Source: Epinephelus fuscoguttatus
Lineage: Eukaryota; Chordata; Actinopteri; Perciformes; Serranidae
Direction of reading: 5' to 3'
NCBI RefSeq assembly: GCF_011397635.1
Contig: NC_064755.1
Coordinates: 37,492,059 to 37,556,058, forward strand
Length of the DNA stretch: 64,000 bases
This document shows, piece by piece, positions 1 through 13,700 of this stretch. Under the pieces are notes generated by a model that was not told where the DNA came from, ran no database searches, and saw only the letters and a program-made list of their open reading frames with translations. How positions within the stretch are numbered: the first letter of the stretch is position 1; the number at the start of each line of letters is the position of its first letter. Position numbers and translations under genes: made by a program.

Positions 1-54
1 CTCCCTGACACATGGACCACCACCACGCAACACCTGATTTGGTGTGAATGCAGC

Positions 55-205
55 CTAACTGCCGCTCAGATGTGATTGGTCGATAGTACTTTGACTATAA
101 ACAGACTACAAATGGAAACCAGAACTCTTCCAGTATCCAAATCTTGTCCTGTTGCCTGCAGACTCTGCATACATATACAGATATGTGAGATTATGTAAAT
201 GGTAA
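55..205. repeat. Dispersed repeat, family A copy 1
   Basis: This stretch resembles 22640-22800 over most of its length. Shared landmarks in order are a 'gccgct' near the start, 'attggtc', 'cagactaca', 'ggaaaccag', 'ccaaatctt'-like and 'tgcctgcaga'/'tgcctacaga', then 'atacagatat'/'atgcagatat'. Two copies 22 kb apart in the same locus mark it as an interspersed repeat. The class is unknown. Confidence 0.6.
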
Positions 206-1454
206 ATGGACTGTGCTTGTGCTTCTGAACACCAGAGTTGTGGTCTTTGATTTTAAAGACTAGCTTACTGCTTATCCATATCCACATCCATTCATGTTCC
301 ATTATTTGTCTATGTGTCAGTCAGTGACCTACCAGCCCTGGAAGTAGTATGTACCTACAATTCTTTCTCGTACTTGAAGGATTGAAATGTCACTAAAGAG
401 AGAGAACAGCCACATAACACTTACAATCACGTTTACTTCATCTATTTTATTTGTCTTTTTTGCCTATGGCGAAACCGTATGCAGCTGATCGTTACTTTCA
501 GTTGCTGCTTCAATGGAATACCGTTCTATTCTGGGTACCTGACGAATCTGCAAGCTCATATTTTAATAACTCGCATTGCGATTGGGTTTGGCAATGTCAG
601 GCTATCATCGTTCTCATCTGTCATTCTTTTAAATAGACTTACAGGGGGCACTGAGGGCATATACGTTTCAGTCTCTCTTCTCAATCAGTCTACAGCACCT
701 TGCACAGTGACGGGGCAAGTTAAGGTTAAAACTAAAGGCAGTCATGTGTAAAGGTGTTGAATGGCTGAGAACAACCAGCAGCTGCTATCTTATAGCCGTA
801 TAGCCACCGCCCACCTCCCCCTCATTTGATGTTCTTAGCGGGGCCTGATGGAAAGGGCTTACTGAAGATTGACCCAGTTTACATGCAGATATAAACTTCT
901 AATATGTGACATAAAGTCCAGTCCCTCTGCTAGCTTTAAGCTTAACCAACAAGCTCCTCCCAGTTCCCACTGTGCTACTCAGCAAAGTGTCATCCATCTA
1001 CTGTACAAGCCAGTCTGTCATGCCTCTTCGAGCCAACCCCGGACCCTAGCCTATCAGAGCGCAGCCTAAGCGGGCCTAGTGACCTACATTCATCCCTCCA
1101 CATGCTTTCCTCTCTGTCTCTCTGTCCTCTGTCTTTCTCTTTCTGCCGCACTATGAGGTTTACAAGGATAAGGTTACTGTATTTGGAGTGAGCGGAGGGG
1201 CCTGTGTTATGTCATAAGATACTCCGCGTCGTTCATTACCTAACTGCCTGCTGACCTACTATAGAAACATGCAGCACCTGTTAGTGTGGAAGGCCACATG
1301 TTGCATCAACACCAGTCATTAGGCCTGTCCTGGGTAGGCTGTGTATCATGTATGCAGTGTTGAATCTTGTGCACTGGAAGATAATGAAATACTACTCAGA
1401 GGTGTTGATGCTGATAATGATGTTATCAGTTTTTAGTGGCCTGACTTTATGGAT

Positions 1455-1625
1455 GGCAATGTGTGTAGCTTAGTCGGTCCAACAATTTGATCCAGAAACT
1501 GAAACATCTCAACAGCTACTGGATGAGTGTTAATGCTGTGTACATACATTCATGGTACCCAAAGGATGGATCCTAACAACTTTGGTGATTCCCTGTCTTC
1601 TCCTGTCATGCCACCAGCACTATAT
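1455..1625. repeat. Dispersed teleost repeat, family B copy 1 (partial)
   Basis: It contains the ordered words 'acattcatggt', 'aggatg', 'tcctaa', 'actttggtgat' and 'ccctg' that also occur in the copies at 2515-2875 and 21190-21510. This word order is typical of a very common percomorph interspersed repeat. I have no class assignment beyond that. Confidence 0.6.
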
Positions 1626-2169
1626 ATGAGAATCTAGGACAATAGCTCACCATCTTAAATTTTTCCTCAAGGTCCCTGAGGGAGTTTGGTTGGAAAAACC
1701 TTTTGTGATTCTTTACCACCCCTTGACTAACAGCACTGCGAACAGGCCTACAGAGCCAGGACTTTTGTTGGAGGCAATGTGGAACCTGACTGGCAAATCA
1801 TTGTCATGTTTCTGGGCATTCCCCAAGATACAGCCGTATTGGGCAAGAGATTGCAGCTGGGATTCATAAGATAATTGGGATGGATTTAGTCTATTCATTT
1901 GTCACATTATACTTAGAAAATATACATAGTCCCACACAAAGATGAATATTAAAAGATACTTTTGGCAAGTAGCAAGAAAGCCATAACTTGCAAATGGTTG
2001 CAAGTTGATCCTCCAACATTGGCCCAATGGCTGGGGATTATAAATGAAATTTACTGTATGGGAATATTTACTTTTATTTTAAGACTTGAGGTGGAAAATG
2101 TACAAAATACTGGGAGAAATCGATGGTGTACAAACGCTGTTGAAAAAAGTGTGAAACTGAGTGGGTTTA

Positions 2170-2460
2170 CACGGACAGTTTAATTGCCTTTTCATTCGGA
2201 ATGAAAGTTCATTCCTATTAAAATTGATCTTGTAAACACCTAATTCGGAATGAAAATGGCCAATGCGATTGAAAATTCAATCCAATGTAAGGGGCTGGAA
2301 TATTCCTTTTCTAAGTCCGAATGAAAGAATTTCTCGCACTTGTATACACTCATTCCTCTTTAAGTTCATTCCGATCTTTCTGCGCATGCTCGTTTCCTTG
2401 CCCTTCTGGCGCAATGACGTATATAGCGCGCATAGCGACGGGCTGAGATAGAGCAGTCGG
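2170..2460. repeat. Likely old DNA-transposon fragment with repeated CATTC motifs
   Basis: The block begins with 'tttacacggacagttt' and carries several copies of 'cattcggaatga', 'gtccgaatga' and 'gttcattccga' in both orientations. This is typical of the sub-terminal repeats of non-autonomous DNA transposons in fish. No transposase reading frame is present. The boundaries are approximate. Confidence 0.45.
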
Positions 2461-2514
2461 ACTCGTTGCACTCACTGGTTTCCATTCGCCACAGCACGGT
2501 CGGCAAAGAAATTG

Positions 2515-2875
2515 GGACAAACATTCATGGTTCCCAGATGATGTATCCTAATGACTGTGTGTAGATCTTTCTACTTTTCCTCTAGTGCCACAATCAAGTT
2601 GTCATTTGTGGTTTTGAATGAAATGTCATAACAACTATTGCCATGACATTTGGTGCAAGCATTCACGCTCCCCTGAGGATGAATTGTGCTCACTTGTGAT
2701 TGCCTGACTTTAGGTCTTGCACCATCATTAGGTAAAAGTTTTAGTTCAGATCATCATCGTTTATCACTAGCAAATATTAGCATGCTAACACACTAAAGTA
2801 AGATGGTGAACATGGTAAATGCTACACCTGCTAAACATCAGCATGTTAGCAAGCTGACGCTACAAATTCAGACAG
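2515..2875. repeat. Dispersed teleost repeat, family B copy 2 (most complete)
   Basis: Ordered landmarks are 'acattcatggttcccag', 'cctctagtgccac', 'gttgtcatttgtggttttga', 'aatgtcat..caactatt', 'cccctgaggatgaattgt', 'ttagcatgctaaca', 'aagatggtgaacatggtaaa' and 'ctgctaaacatcagcatgtt'. The same series recurs at 1455-1625 and 21190-21510. It ends about 110 bp before the ppara coding exon. Confidence 0.7.
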
Positions 2876-2991
2876 AGGTGACCTTAGAAATGAATTATCA
2901 TCTCGTCTTCCTGCCTGTCTGCGTTTCCATATCACCCTTTGAGCTCCTTGTCTTTCCCCCTCCACCCTCCTTGTCTTCTGTCTCCAGTCTG

Positions 2992-3108
2992 ATGAGTGAG
3001 AGTGCTGGCAGCCTGCTCCTCCACCACGATGGTCGACATGGAGAGCCACTACCATCCCCCCTCGCCCCTGGAGGACTCAGTGCTGGGCAGCCCCCTGTGC
3101 GCCGATGA
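2992..3108 (+). promoter_or_regulatory. Upstream ORF overlapping the ppara start codon
   Basis: An ATG at 2992, four bases after the acceptor AG, opens a 38-codon frame that ends at 3108. It overlaps the ppara start (3029) in a different frame. Its context is weak (C at -3, A at +4), while the ppara start has A at -3 and G at +4. If the exon begins at 2988 as the acceptor suggests, every transcript using this splice carries the uORF, and leaky scanning would be needed to reach the ppara start. Function is inferred from position only. Confidence 0.45.
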
Positions 3109-3236
3109 CGACTTCATGGGCGGCATGGAGGAGCTCCAAGACATCTCCCAGTCCATCGACAATGACGCCCTCAGCTCCTTTGATGTCCCCGAATACCAGT
3201 CGTCCAGCAATGGCTCTGAAGGTTCCACTGTTCTAG
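3029..3236 (+). CDS. ppara: ppara coding exon 1 (A/B domain)
   Basis: It encodes residues 1-69 plus the first base of codon 70. The start has a good Kozak context (A at -3, G at +4). The text [17 protein letters not shown] aligns with the human PPARalpha N-terminus, as does the later [10 protein letters not shown]. The exon proper starts at about 2988 after AG, so 41 bases are 5' UTR. The donor is TAG|GTGAAG, phase 1. This is the acidic, poorly conserved activation region AF-1. Confidence 0.93.
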
Positions 3237-6200
3237 GTGAAGTCAAATGATCATTGGGTTGAAATTGAGATTACTGAGAATATGGTGACATGAAAAATGT
3301 TGGGTTTGCTCCCATACTGTTATCCTGCAGTTTACAAAGTGTCCCCTGCAGCTCAGCGTAATCTCCTTGCCATTGTTGTTGTCTCTCAGTTTACCATCCT
3401 TAATCCCTTATTTGCTCCATCTGAATGTTCAGTAAGAACATACTGTACACTTTGGCTAATTTAACCTCTTTGTTGACCTACAACAAAGCTGCGCTGCAAT
3501 CCTTCGACTGCCCTTTGTGTACTCAGATTGTCTGATTCACCCACCCAACAGTCCCTTGATCTTAACCGGTTTGTCCTTGTCTCTGATTTCCTGAGTGAGT
3601 CGATGCATTTCCTGCCAGTTACTTTCCTTGTTTCTACCCTTTTCTCCCCTCCTGTCTTTCTCCTTATCTGCTTCTTATTTTCTGCGCTGTTGTTGTACCT
3701 CTTTGTCATCCTGCAGCCCTTCTCCTCGCCCCATATCCAATGAGGAATTCACACATTCCTCAGCCACCATGCACCACCTCTCAGGAAACATCCATTTTGC
3801 TGCTGGGTTTCCTCCTGAATAAAAGTCACATGGACATCTGGGAAATTTATGCAACTACCGAATTATGCAACAAGCAAAGAGGCTGTGAATAGTCCAGAAA
3901 GATAAACATTTAGTGGGTGAATAGAGGGTATGAGTGAGGGAGAAGGAATGAAGGGAGAAATGTGGGGGGAAGGCATCACGGAATCATTTGATGATGTCAT
4001 GGAAAAGCCAGTGAGAGGGTGTTTCGGGTTTATGGGTGTTTAGGAGTGAGAGACAGAAGAAACACTGACATGATTCCCTTGTCCACAGTCAGTTGAAACA
4101 TGTGCACTTGCACCAGGCAGGAACACAGCTCAGGGTCGGCTGCCAAATGCTGCTTATCCCAGTTCTGGCGTCCGTCCATCAACTCATGTGGCTTGACTTA
4201 GTGCCACTGTTTTGTACCTTTTCGTGTTCGCTATTTGTGTACCAAGTGAGATCTGCCATCCATGTTGCCTTCATAAGGCGAAAATAGAAAACTGTTGACA
4301 ACCCCCATGACCTGTCATCCATGAGAAGGATGAGTAACATTTCTCCAGCGTTGTTATGCTTATGACAGGCAACACACCACGGACGACATGCTATTATCTC
4401 TGAATAAATAGTTGTGAAGGAACAGACTGTCTTTGTCAGTACAAGGAGGTCAAGCTATAGATCAACCTGTATCCTATGTACTGGCTACACAAGCTCGGCA
4501 GGTTCACGTTAGTTTCTCACCTTCACAGGAGACTCCGGTTTGTTACTGCCCTCTCACAGTTTCTACCCGGGGTCACAGTTCATCCGTATTTCTCCCGATT
4601 CATGATGAACTTTCACACCGTTTTATTCCTGTTTGTTATCACAACCTGTTTCTGGCACTGTACAGCGTTTATAAGCCAAGTCCTATGACGCTAAAGGTCT
4701 AACGTTTCCTCCAGGACGCCAAAACAGCTACACCAAATGTTACTTCCTGGCCTCGTCCGCCTCAGTGAGTGAGAGACGGAGAGAGAATAGGAGAGTACGA
4801 ATATACCTTTTCCAACAAAAATAGTGCATGTATGCAGGTTTGTTTGGGGGGTTTTTTCAACACGAGTAAACCCGTTAAAACAGGCTGTAGACTCCTTTCC
4901 CATGATGCCAGTAGATCAGAGGTGTGTACATGGCTCTGTATACCTTTCTGTGTGTGTGTGTGTGTGTTTTAGAAAGCAGCATGGAGGCCTTTCAAAACTT
5001 CACAGCAATTACTTCTTTTATATATCTCCTGCTTATTCGGTCTCTTTTTCAAACTCAGTGCAGACTAATTTGGATCGATGTTTAAATGCTGCTTGGGCGG
5101 AGACAGACAGTATTTTGTGGTGCTGCATTGAGGGGCTAAAAACAATGCGTTCGCCTTCACGTAGTGTTTTTATCAATGCCGATCAGAGCTAAAGCCAATA
5201 AATACTCATGACTACTGCAGAGTCCTTTGACCTGGGTGTGAAAGCTGATTGTAACCTTTCCCATCACACTAAAAAGCCAGATGTTAGCAGGTAGTTTGTG
5301 CAGTGGAAAAGGGGTTTAAGAGAAAGAAATACTCAAGCAAATTTCATATATCTAGGAAAGAAGAACTCTCATTGTTTCGAACATTTTAAAGGAAAGGGGC
5401 ATGCATTAAACAGCTGCAATGATTTTTCTGTCAAGCATGGGGCTGGCTTGGTGCAATTAAAAGAACGAGTGAAAGAATTAATTCATTAATGATAACTGAT
5501 GATTATTACTTCATGGATTCACGCAAGAGGGACGAATAATTCGTGATTCTTCCCTAAGAATTATTAGAATGTTTTACATAGAAATACTTTTCCAATGTAC
5601 TTATTATTTTGCTATTTTCGCTCTTCAGAAGTAGCAGGAAGTGCTGGAAACAAAGTTTTCTGGGGAAGGAACTCCTAGATCCCCAGCTTTGGTTTTGAAA
5701 TCCTCCCTATTTTTGAAGTTTTAAGGTTGGCAAGTAGCTTCACACACACCTGGCCAGTCACTGTGTAATGGCCATGCTTGTTGGTTTCAAATCCATAGAG
5801 CTACAACAGTTGTGGATGGCAGCTCCCCATATTCAAACATTAGAACAGTATCAGGGGACAGGGTTTTAGTTGCTGTTTAATGTTCCGATAACCACTTCTT
5901 TGAGGCACCCTGATGGTTGTAGTCCATGTGGAGGCCAGCGTCCAGTCACAATATATATATTTTATATATACATATATATAAGATGTGATTGTACCATGTG
6001 GTACTGTCAGAGGGGCCAGCACTGCACAAAAACCTCAAAAACAACTGTTAAAGGGATATTGCACCCAAAAATGAAAATTCAGCCATTATCTACTCACCCA
6101 TATACCGAGGGAGGCTCAGGTGAAGTTTTAGAGTCCTCATAACGCTTGTGGAGATCCCAGGGGAGAGTGGGTAGCAACACAACTCCACATAATGCAGGCT

Positions 6201-7750
6201 GACGGCACCCCAGATTCAAACGTCCAAAAACACATAATTGAAATGTGCACAGAGAGGCAGTCAGAGCTACAGGCTACAATGAGGCTAAAAACAGAGTTCA
6301 AATGACGTTTTGCTAAACAACTTTTTATGTCGGGGCTTCAGGACACTTGGATCACTACGGACAAGCAGTATGGAGATATTTTGTGGTTTCAATTATGTGT
6401 TTTTTGGACGTTTTAATCTGGGGCGCTGTAAGCCTCCATTAGGTGGAGTTGTGTTGCTACCCCCTCTCCCCTTGGATCTCCGCAAGGGATGTGAGGACTC
6501 TAAAACTTCACCTGAGCCTCCCTCGGCATATGGGTGAGCAGATAATGGCTGAATTTTCATTTTTGGGTGCACTATCCTTTTAAGGTGCTCTTGCGTAAGA
6601 TGCTGTTTCACCACTGGATCTGTCTTGTGCACAGCAGGAAAAAATGTTGATTTATTTGTGGTTTTCTTTGCAAAAATGGCAAAAATCTACCCTTTATAAA
6701 AACTTAAAAACATTTGAACAGATAAGGTGGGCAATGCTTTGAATTTACAGGAGTATATAGTGCATCTATCAGGGGATTATTTTCAGTATTACCAACAGTA
6801 GGATGGGGTATTTGAGATTGACTCAAAATAAACTACATGGGGCACGTTAGTCATGGTGACGAAATATGCCATCCGTTGCCACAATGTGGCTCATCGTTGT
6901 GTTTTTGATTAAACAAGAATGGAAGAAGAATCACTTCATTGCTGGTTTTGGTCTTTTAATGGGACTTGTTGACGATGAGAACAATTACATAACATCACCA
7001 GTTATCCTTTAGTTGGCTGTCAGTGCAGTGGTTAAAATGTGTGTATTAATCAGTGGCAGTCACGCGATGACACGTTTAATAACCCATGTGCTTGTGTTTC
7101 GTAGATGCCCTGACGCCAGCATCCAGCCCGTCATCGGTTGTTTATGGGATGGCGGCGGGCCAGGAGGACTTCTCATCTGCCTCCTCGTCGCTCAATCTGG
7201 AGTGTCGGGTTTGTGCTGACCGAGCCTCGGGCTACCACTATGGAGTCCACGCCTGCGAGGGCTGCAAGGTGAGACGAATGTTACTCACAATTATGCAGTC
7301 AAACAAGTGATTCTTTATGTTTTTATTCCTGATATTTCACATTAGACATTGTGAAGATTAGACTGACGTAAGGATCAGTAATTGAGTAGCTGGGTCTTGT
7401 TATTGTGAGGACTGAATCTCTGTTCTACTTACTACAGCTTTCTCTCCCTCAGTCAATATTTCTGTCAATATCCATCAATCGCTTCCTCCCAAAGTCAGCC
7501 ACACACAAGCACAGACAAGCTGAGAATCACAAACAGCCTTCTGAATCCACAGTAACCAATTTCAGGAAACTGCCTCTGGATGTCTGGCCTACTTTCTTCA
7601 ATGTGTCTTGTGACTAATGACAACTTCTAAAAGCCCCTTTACACGTGGTCGCTCAATAATCTTTGAGTTAACTGTTTACCAATCATGTTGAAGAACAACC
7701 CAGGGCTGTTAAAGTGAAGAGGCACCGAAGGACAAAGATAGTGCAACTTG

Positions 7751-7797
<47 letters not shown>

Positions 7798-10700
7798 GTT
7801 GAGCCTATGTCGTGTATCTGTATTATTTTATATAATATTCGTATCTTCTATCACTCCCTGAAGGGAAAGAAGCTGAAGTGAGAGAATTTTCTACACCTCC
7901 GCACTGCAAATCCACTCAGTGCGGCTAAATGTATCAGCCAAGACAGCAGTGGGAGTATGAATGTCAGGAAGTGATACATAAACTCAGCAACTCCATCATG
8001 TCAACATGCTGTTACATAAACATTCACATTCAGGCAGGCGCTCACTGAAGTGTATCTGTGTGTGCAGTAGGAAAGTGATTATGTCTCAGTGATAATGCAG
8101 CCATGGACATATTGTATGTATGTGATTGTGCGTCCAATGCATCAATAAAAAAATAAATATCTACACTGGACAAAGGCCTTGGTGGGTCCACAGGTCAATG
8201 TCAAAGCTATCCGACCTGTGCACGCAGAGCTGTAAAACAACAGGTTATCACAGAAGTCAAGGCAAATTTGTTTAGCTTCTTCGACCTTTGGGAGGTAGTC
8301 AATAAAAGTGCATGTATCAGAAGTGACCTGTGAAGTGCCAGAGGGTAATGGTGAAGCCCCTTCTTGCAACATTAGCTGGATACGTGTCAAAATGGGCCAG
8401 CAAGGCTTGTCACATTTCAACGGCTACTCCAGAATTGCAGCGGCCATCTTTTATGTCAAGGTTGACAGAATCGAGGTGATGGGAAAGGAGGAGAGAGACA
8501 GGAGAAAAGCTACGCAGGCCTCCCACTTTAAAGTGAACCAGGATAGTTAGTCACAGGTAGTGGTATGCGCTTTAACATTCAAGCCTCTACAGCGCTCCAG
8601 AGCAGTGCTCTTTGGCCAGAATTCTGTGGATGCACCTGTTGTGTCCTCTTCAGCTCTCAGTATCCAGTAAAGCTGCTGTGTGCTTGTAAGTATTTTAATG
8701 TAGTGTTAAAGGTTTTTTCTGTGACTCTTGAAGACTGAAAATATCACATGACTGTGTGATCACCTGTATCGACCAGGTGTTTGGTTCAAACGGATCCTTT
8801 AAAGCCGCTACAAGGAACTTTTAACTGGATATGCAAAAGTCTCTCGTTTCTGCTGATGTCTGTGCGTGACCTACAACAGCAAATGAGACCATCGGTGTGA
8901 AGATAAGCTATTTCTATATAGTGTATATCCATACCTTTAGGAAACTGTCTCCGGGTCCGCACCAGGTCTCTTCCAGGATGAAGCGATTTACGGCACTCAG
9001 ACGGCACACGTCATCTTACCTAGCTGCTTACATTTAGTGACACTTATAAATAGTCGCTATTCCTCCTCCTCGACCCGACGTCCGCGGGGAGTTAAAATAG
9101 CAGCAATCATTGGGTAAAAGTTCTGTGAAAGCACTGGACTCACCGACAGTCAGCCACGTCTCAGTCACACAGAGAAAATCCAATCCTCGGGAAGTCAGGA
9201 AATCCTTCAGGATAAATGTTTTGTTCGCTAGCGATCTAGCGATAGGAGCGGGGGTAAAGTTTTCCCATCTTGTTGTTTCATTCATCCCCAAAACAAACAC
9301 ATGCATGAGCCAGGTAAGCGACAATACACGCTAGAGCTCATGGGAAATGTAGGCTTCGTTCTGGCAAAACACTACCGCTTTTGACCACAGAGTCGCCAAA
9401 ATCAACTCAAAATGAAAGTTCCTTGTAGGGGCTTTAAAGAACCTTGAAAACATGGTTATTTCTGTGCAACATTAAATATTCATTCCTTCATTCATTTTCC
9501 ATAACCGCTCATTCTGTTAGGGGTCGCAGGAGGGCTGGAGCCTATATCAGCTGACATGGGCGAGAGGAGGGGTACACCCTGGACAGGTCACCAGACTATC
9601 ACAGGGCTGACACATAGAGACAGACAACCACACTCACACATTCACACCTACGGACAATTTAAAGACACCAATTAACCTGCATGTCTTTGGACTGTCGGAG
9701 GAAGCTGGAGTAAAAAACCCACGCTGACACAGGGAGAACATGCAAAGTCTGCACAGGAGGACTCCCCCATCCTGGGGTTCGAACCTCCCAGGAATCCTCT
9801 TGCTGTGAGGCGACAATGCTAACCACTACACCATTGTGTCACCTATTCATTACTAAATAAGAAACAATCAAACACCTCTTTTCCACCAAAATTAGTGCAG
9901 ATATACAGGATTTTTAAACACAGGAAAACCCATTAAATATAGGCGATAGATTCCTTTTCCATTGCCAGTAGATTAGAGCTGGAGAAAAACATAATTGTTA
10001 TTATTATTAAATGCTCAAAAACCCTGCTTACATGCCTTATTAGGACTCTCATGGCATTTCAAATGGTGCATGACAGAACCTGGCTCACTACAATCCATTG
10101 ACAAGAGCACAAAGAAAAAATATGTCAGCCATTTTAAAAGACACACATATGCACCTCATGCATTGTATCCCCCTGTTACTTAGTCGTGGAACAGCTCTGT
10201 GTCGCACAGAGATACTGTACACCTGTTCTTTATGACCGTGGACGCAGGCAGCGTCTCATGAAGCCCATGTGGCCTGAAGTTCCTGTCACTGTTGTTTTAC
10301 GAGCGTATATATGTGTTCGCACGTGAGGTTTAAGGTTAGCAGGTACGAGTCGGTCAGAGTTACTTAACATGCGCTCACGTGGTTGAAGCGTGTCAGTGTG
10401 ATCTTGTATTGAATGACTGTGGGTGTGTGGGTACTTTGGCACACTGGGTGACAGTTTTGAATAAAATTGCAATTTCCTATTAAGTATGGCTAAATATGTT
10501 ATTAAGCAATTCCCCAGGCCATTCTCCACTCTGCAGCCAACCGCAGACACGCCACTTGCTTCATCTGTTCCTCACCAAAGTTAGATGTTTCTTTTTGTCA
10601 AGGTTGTGTAAGCGAGAAGAAACTGATGGTGAAACTGTGGGTCTGGTATTGTCACGCGGCGCTCATATGGGAATAAATAACTGCCTTTCTAAAAATAATC

Positions 10701-13700
10701 TTTGTGTTTCATAACAGCAGAGTTTATTAAAAGGTAATCTACTTGCCTCTGCTACATTTCAGGTTTTATTTGCTGTTGCATTTTTCCCAGGAATGCTTCA
10801 CTCTTTGTCTGACTGAACTGGTTGGCAGTGTTCATGTCTCAATTATGAAAATAACTGTCTAAGTATTAAGTGTAATTAAATGTTTTCCCTCTTCTCCTTC
10901 AGGGTTTTTTTCGGCGGACCATCCGTCTGAAGCTGGAGTATGACAAGTGCGAGCGCCGCTGCAAGATCCAAAAAAAGAACCGCAACAAGTGCCAATACTG
11001 CCGCTTCCAGAAGTGCCTGTCGGTGGGCATGTCCCACAACGGTAAGTCCTGCAGGGCAGGTCTGGGCAGTGCTTCAAGCCCAGCACACATACACATACAC
11101 ATGTATGGTTTTTGTTACTTGTAAACACACAGTAGATGCCAAGAAAGATTGAACAGGCACGTACACACATAATTAGAAGGAATAAAAAATCTAACACCAC
11201 AGCTGAGTGTTAAGTTGCATGTTAAGGCAAGTCTCCAACTGAAGACTCATCTTACCAGTCTTTAACTTGTACCCGTTAAAACATCTGGACTATCTCTGTT
11301 TCCCCGCATTCAGAAACATACCACCCAGTTCTACAACTCATTCATGTGCAGTTTCATGGTCTGCTGCACCCTTTGCCGTGCTGGAGTCGTGTCATTTTTG
11401 TCATAGCTGAACCCTCTGAACCCTCTTAGCTGCAGATATGCGAACGAGTAGGGAGGTCACATGACCAAGTCAGTCTATGCACCTGATTATGTGACACACA
11501 AAAACCCTCGTGGCACACTAGCAGTCGACTTTGCTGCACAGACAGAAAATCAACAAAGCACATTTTTAAAAATCCAAAATGTCTAATTTATCTCATGATA
11601 GAAAACTTTGTCATCCAATAACTTAAAGCGTGTTGTATTTGTATTTATTTTGTCACTGGAAAAGAGCCTGCACTGTATTTTACAGCAGTAATACTTTTCC
11701 TCTTTGTTATTTATGGTGTATATTTGTGTTTCTACGTGAAATCTGAGATTTAAAAAACACATTTCTTATATTTTAAGTCAGTCAGTTTTATTTTGAGAGA
11801 AAAATAATACGTACAAAATGTATTCATGTATTCATGTTCATAACCGCTTCATCCTCTTGAGGGTCATGGGGGGCTGGAGCCTATCCCAGCTGACATTGGG
11901 CAAGAAGCAGGGTACACCCTGGACAGGTCACCAGACTATCACAGGGCTGACACATAGAGACAGACAACCATTCACATTCACATTCACACCTACGGACAAT
12001 TTAGAGTCACTAATTAACCTGCATGTCTTTGGACTGTGGGAGGAAGCTGTAGAATGAAGTAGAGAATTAATTTGTTTTCTGTCAACAGTGGCGATCCTAG
12101 ACTTTGGGGGGCTCTGGGCAAGGAGGCCATTGAGCCCCCCCAAGCCCCCATAAAAATGCATTCAGTAAATTCAGTGAATTGGTAAATTTTGCTTGCTCAA
12201 ATTCCAGTTATTCTTTTAGAGAATAATAAATACCACCATGTGCATACACACATCTCTACATTTGAACATCCAGCTGTAATACTGGAGCAAGAAAGGTCTC
12301 TACTTAGGAGGTTTTTGGGGCAGTGGCAGTGCACTGTATAGTTCCTTTATGGGAGGTTTATAGTCAGGGGGCTCTTATCCCCAGTTTTTTTGAAGGGGCT
12401 CCAAACATGTTCCTGGTTTGCCTCTCCTGATGGTGGGCTCTTGCTGATCAAATGCTTTAAAATTAAAGAAATACTCTCATAATTACTTTTGTTTTGAGAA
12501 ACTGTGTTTTTAGTATTTTTCATTTCATTTTCATTCATTTATTTATACAGGAAAGGAATTAAAAGTATCATCGTGTTAAAGTTAAAACTGGCCCCACTCA
12601 GTTGAAAAAATGATTTTCAGCAGGTTCATGTTATGCAACAAAAACACATTACAATACAGAATGAAAACGTGGGCAGCTACACAGACAATGCAGAGTAGAG
12701 GACTGAAGTGGAGTGAGTAAAATGGGACATGGGATTTAAATCAGTGGTTGCAGGTATGTCCTTCCATCAAATAGTTTATATGTGTGTTTGAAATGTGTAA
12801 TAGAGGTGATTGCGCTAATATTGTCAGGGTTCCCATGGTCATGGTCACAATCTCATTTTCTAGGCCTGGAAAAGTCATGGAAAGTTTTGGAAAAGTCATG
12901 GAATTCTGTTGTTTGTAATGAAATTGATTGTTACAGTAATCTTCCGGGGGTAACCGTCCACGTAATATAACTGCACATTTATTTTCTGTAAGTTAGCCGT
13001 TAACATAATGCAGCTCTTAAGGCTGCACGATATATGGTTTCAGCATCGACACTGCGATCAGCTATAGTTGCATCAAAGGATGTGCAGTGTCAAGTCAGGC
13101 AACTGAACTCAAACATCTAATTTGATGCTTGATACGAATGGAAAACTTGCACGTTTCATTTTCCATGACTTATACCAGCTAAGCCTTCTACTTTTAGATG
13201 TTACATGTATGTATGACGTAGTGTGACGGTGTTTGTTATGGGAAGTGAGACTCTCTTGCATGTGAGCGTGTGTAGAAGAGTACTGTAACCAGACCGGCAA
13301 GTGCAGCAGACAATGAGGTGCATGCTTTTCCAGAATGAAAATTTTACTATGGGTCCTTGAAAAGGCATGGAAAAGTTTTAAAGTTTTGTCCATGAAAATG
13401 TGTGGGAACCCCGTATTGTGACACTTTTATAACTGCGACTATATTCCAGAAACCTTGCAGTATTTTCAAAATCTATTGAGTTTATTTTTAAAATCTCAGT
13501 CTGGGTTTTGACTTTACCAGAGAAAACACCTGCACATGCAACATCTGTACACAACAACGCCTGCCTTAGAAGCCTCACATCCGATTTTCACCTTTGCACT
13601 GCTTATCTGTGTTTGGAGTACAGGATTATTGAGGTCAGTGTTAGTGATTCTGGTGAAAGTTGTTCACTAACATACAGCACAGCTCGCTGACCTTTGCTCA

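Larger units (their letters stand above)
1..2987. other. Non-coding DNA upstream of the first ppara coding exon
   Basis: No convincing coding exon is seen. The open frames here (up to about 100 codons) have no recognisable domain. The stretch holds several dispersed repeats, listed separately, and ends in a good splice acceptor (pyrimidine tract, then AG at 2986-2987) just before the ppara start codon. It is therefore probably the 3' part of an intron in the ppara 5' UTR. The untranslated first exon or exons and the promoter were not found and probably lie left of the window. Confidence 0.6.
7269..10902 (+). other. ppara: ppara intron 2
   Basis: A GT-AG intron with no supported host gene. 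It holds a long (GT)n tract (7753-7796), a TTAA-flanked TIR element (8798-9438) containing a LINE endonuclease fragment, and a dispersed repeat (9481-9845). The other sequence is featureless to the eye. Confidence 0.8.

Noticed and set aside
451-751. Overlapping 61- and 90-codon frames near the left edge
   Set aside because: No known domain and no exon-like borders. They lie in presumed 5' intron DNA.
1-3000. let-7 microRNA genes, which lie near PPARA in mammals
   Set aside because: I looked for the mature let-7 start (TGAGGTAGTAGG) upstream of ppara and did not see it in the window.
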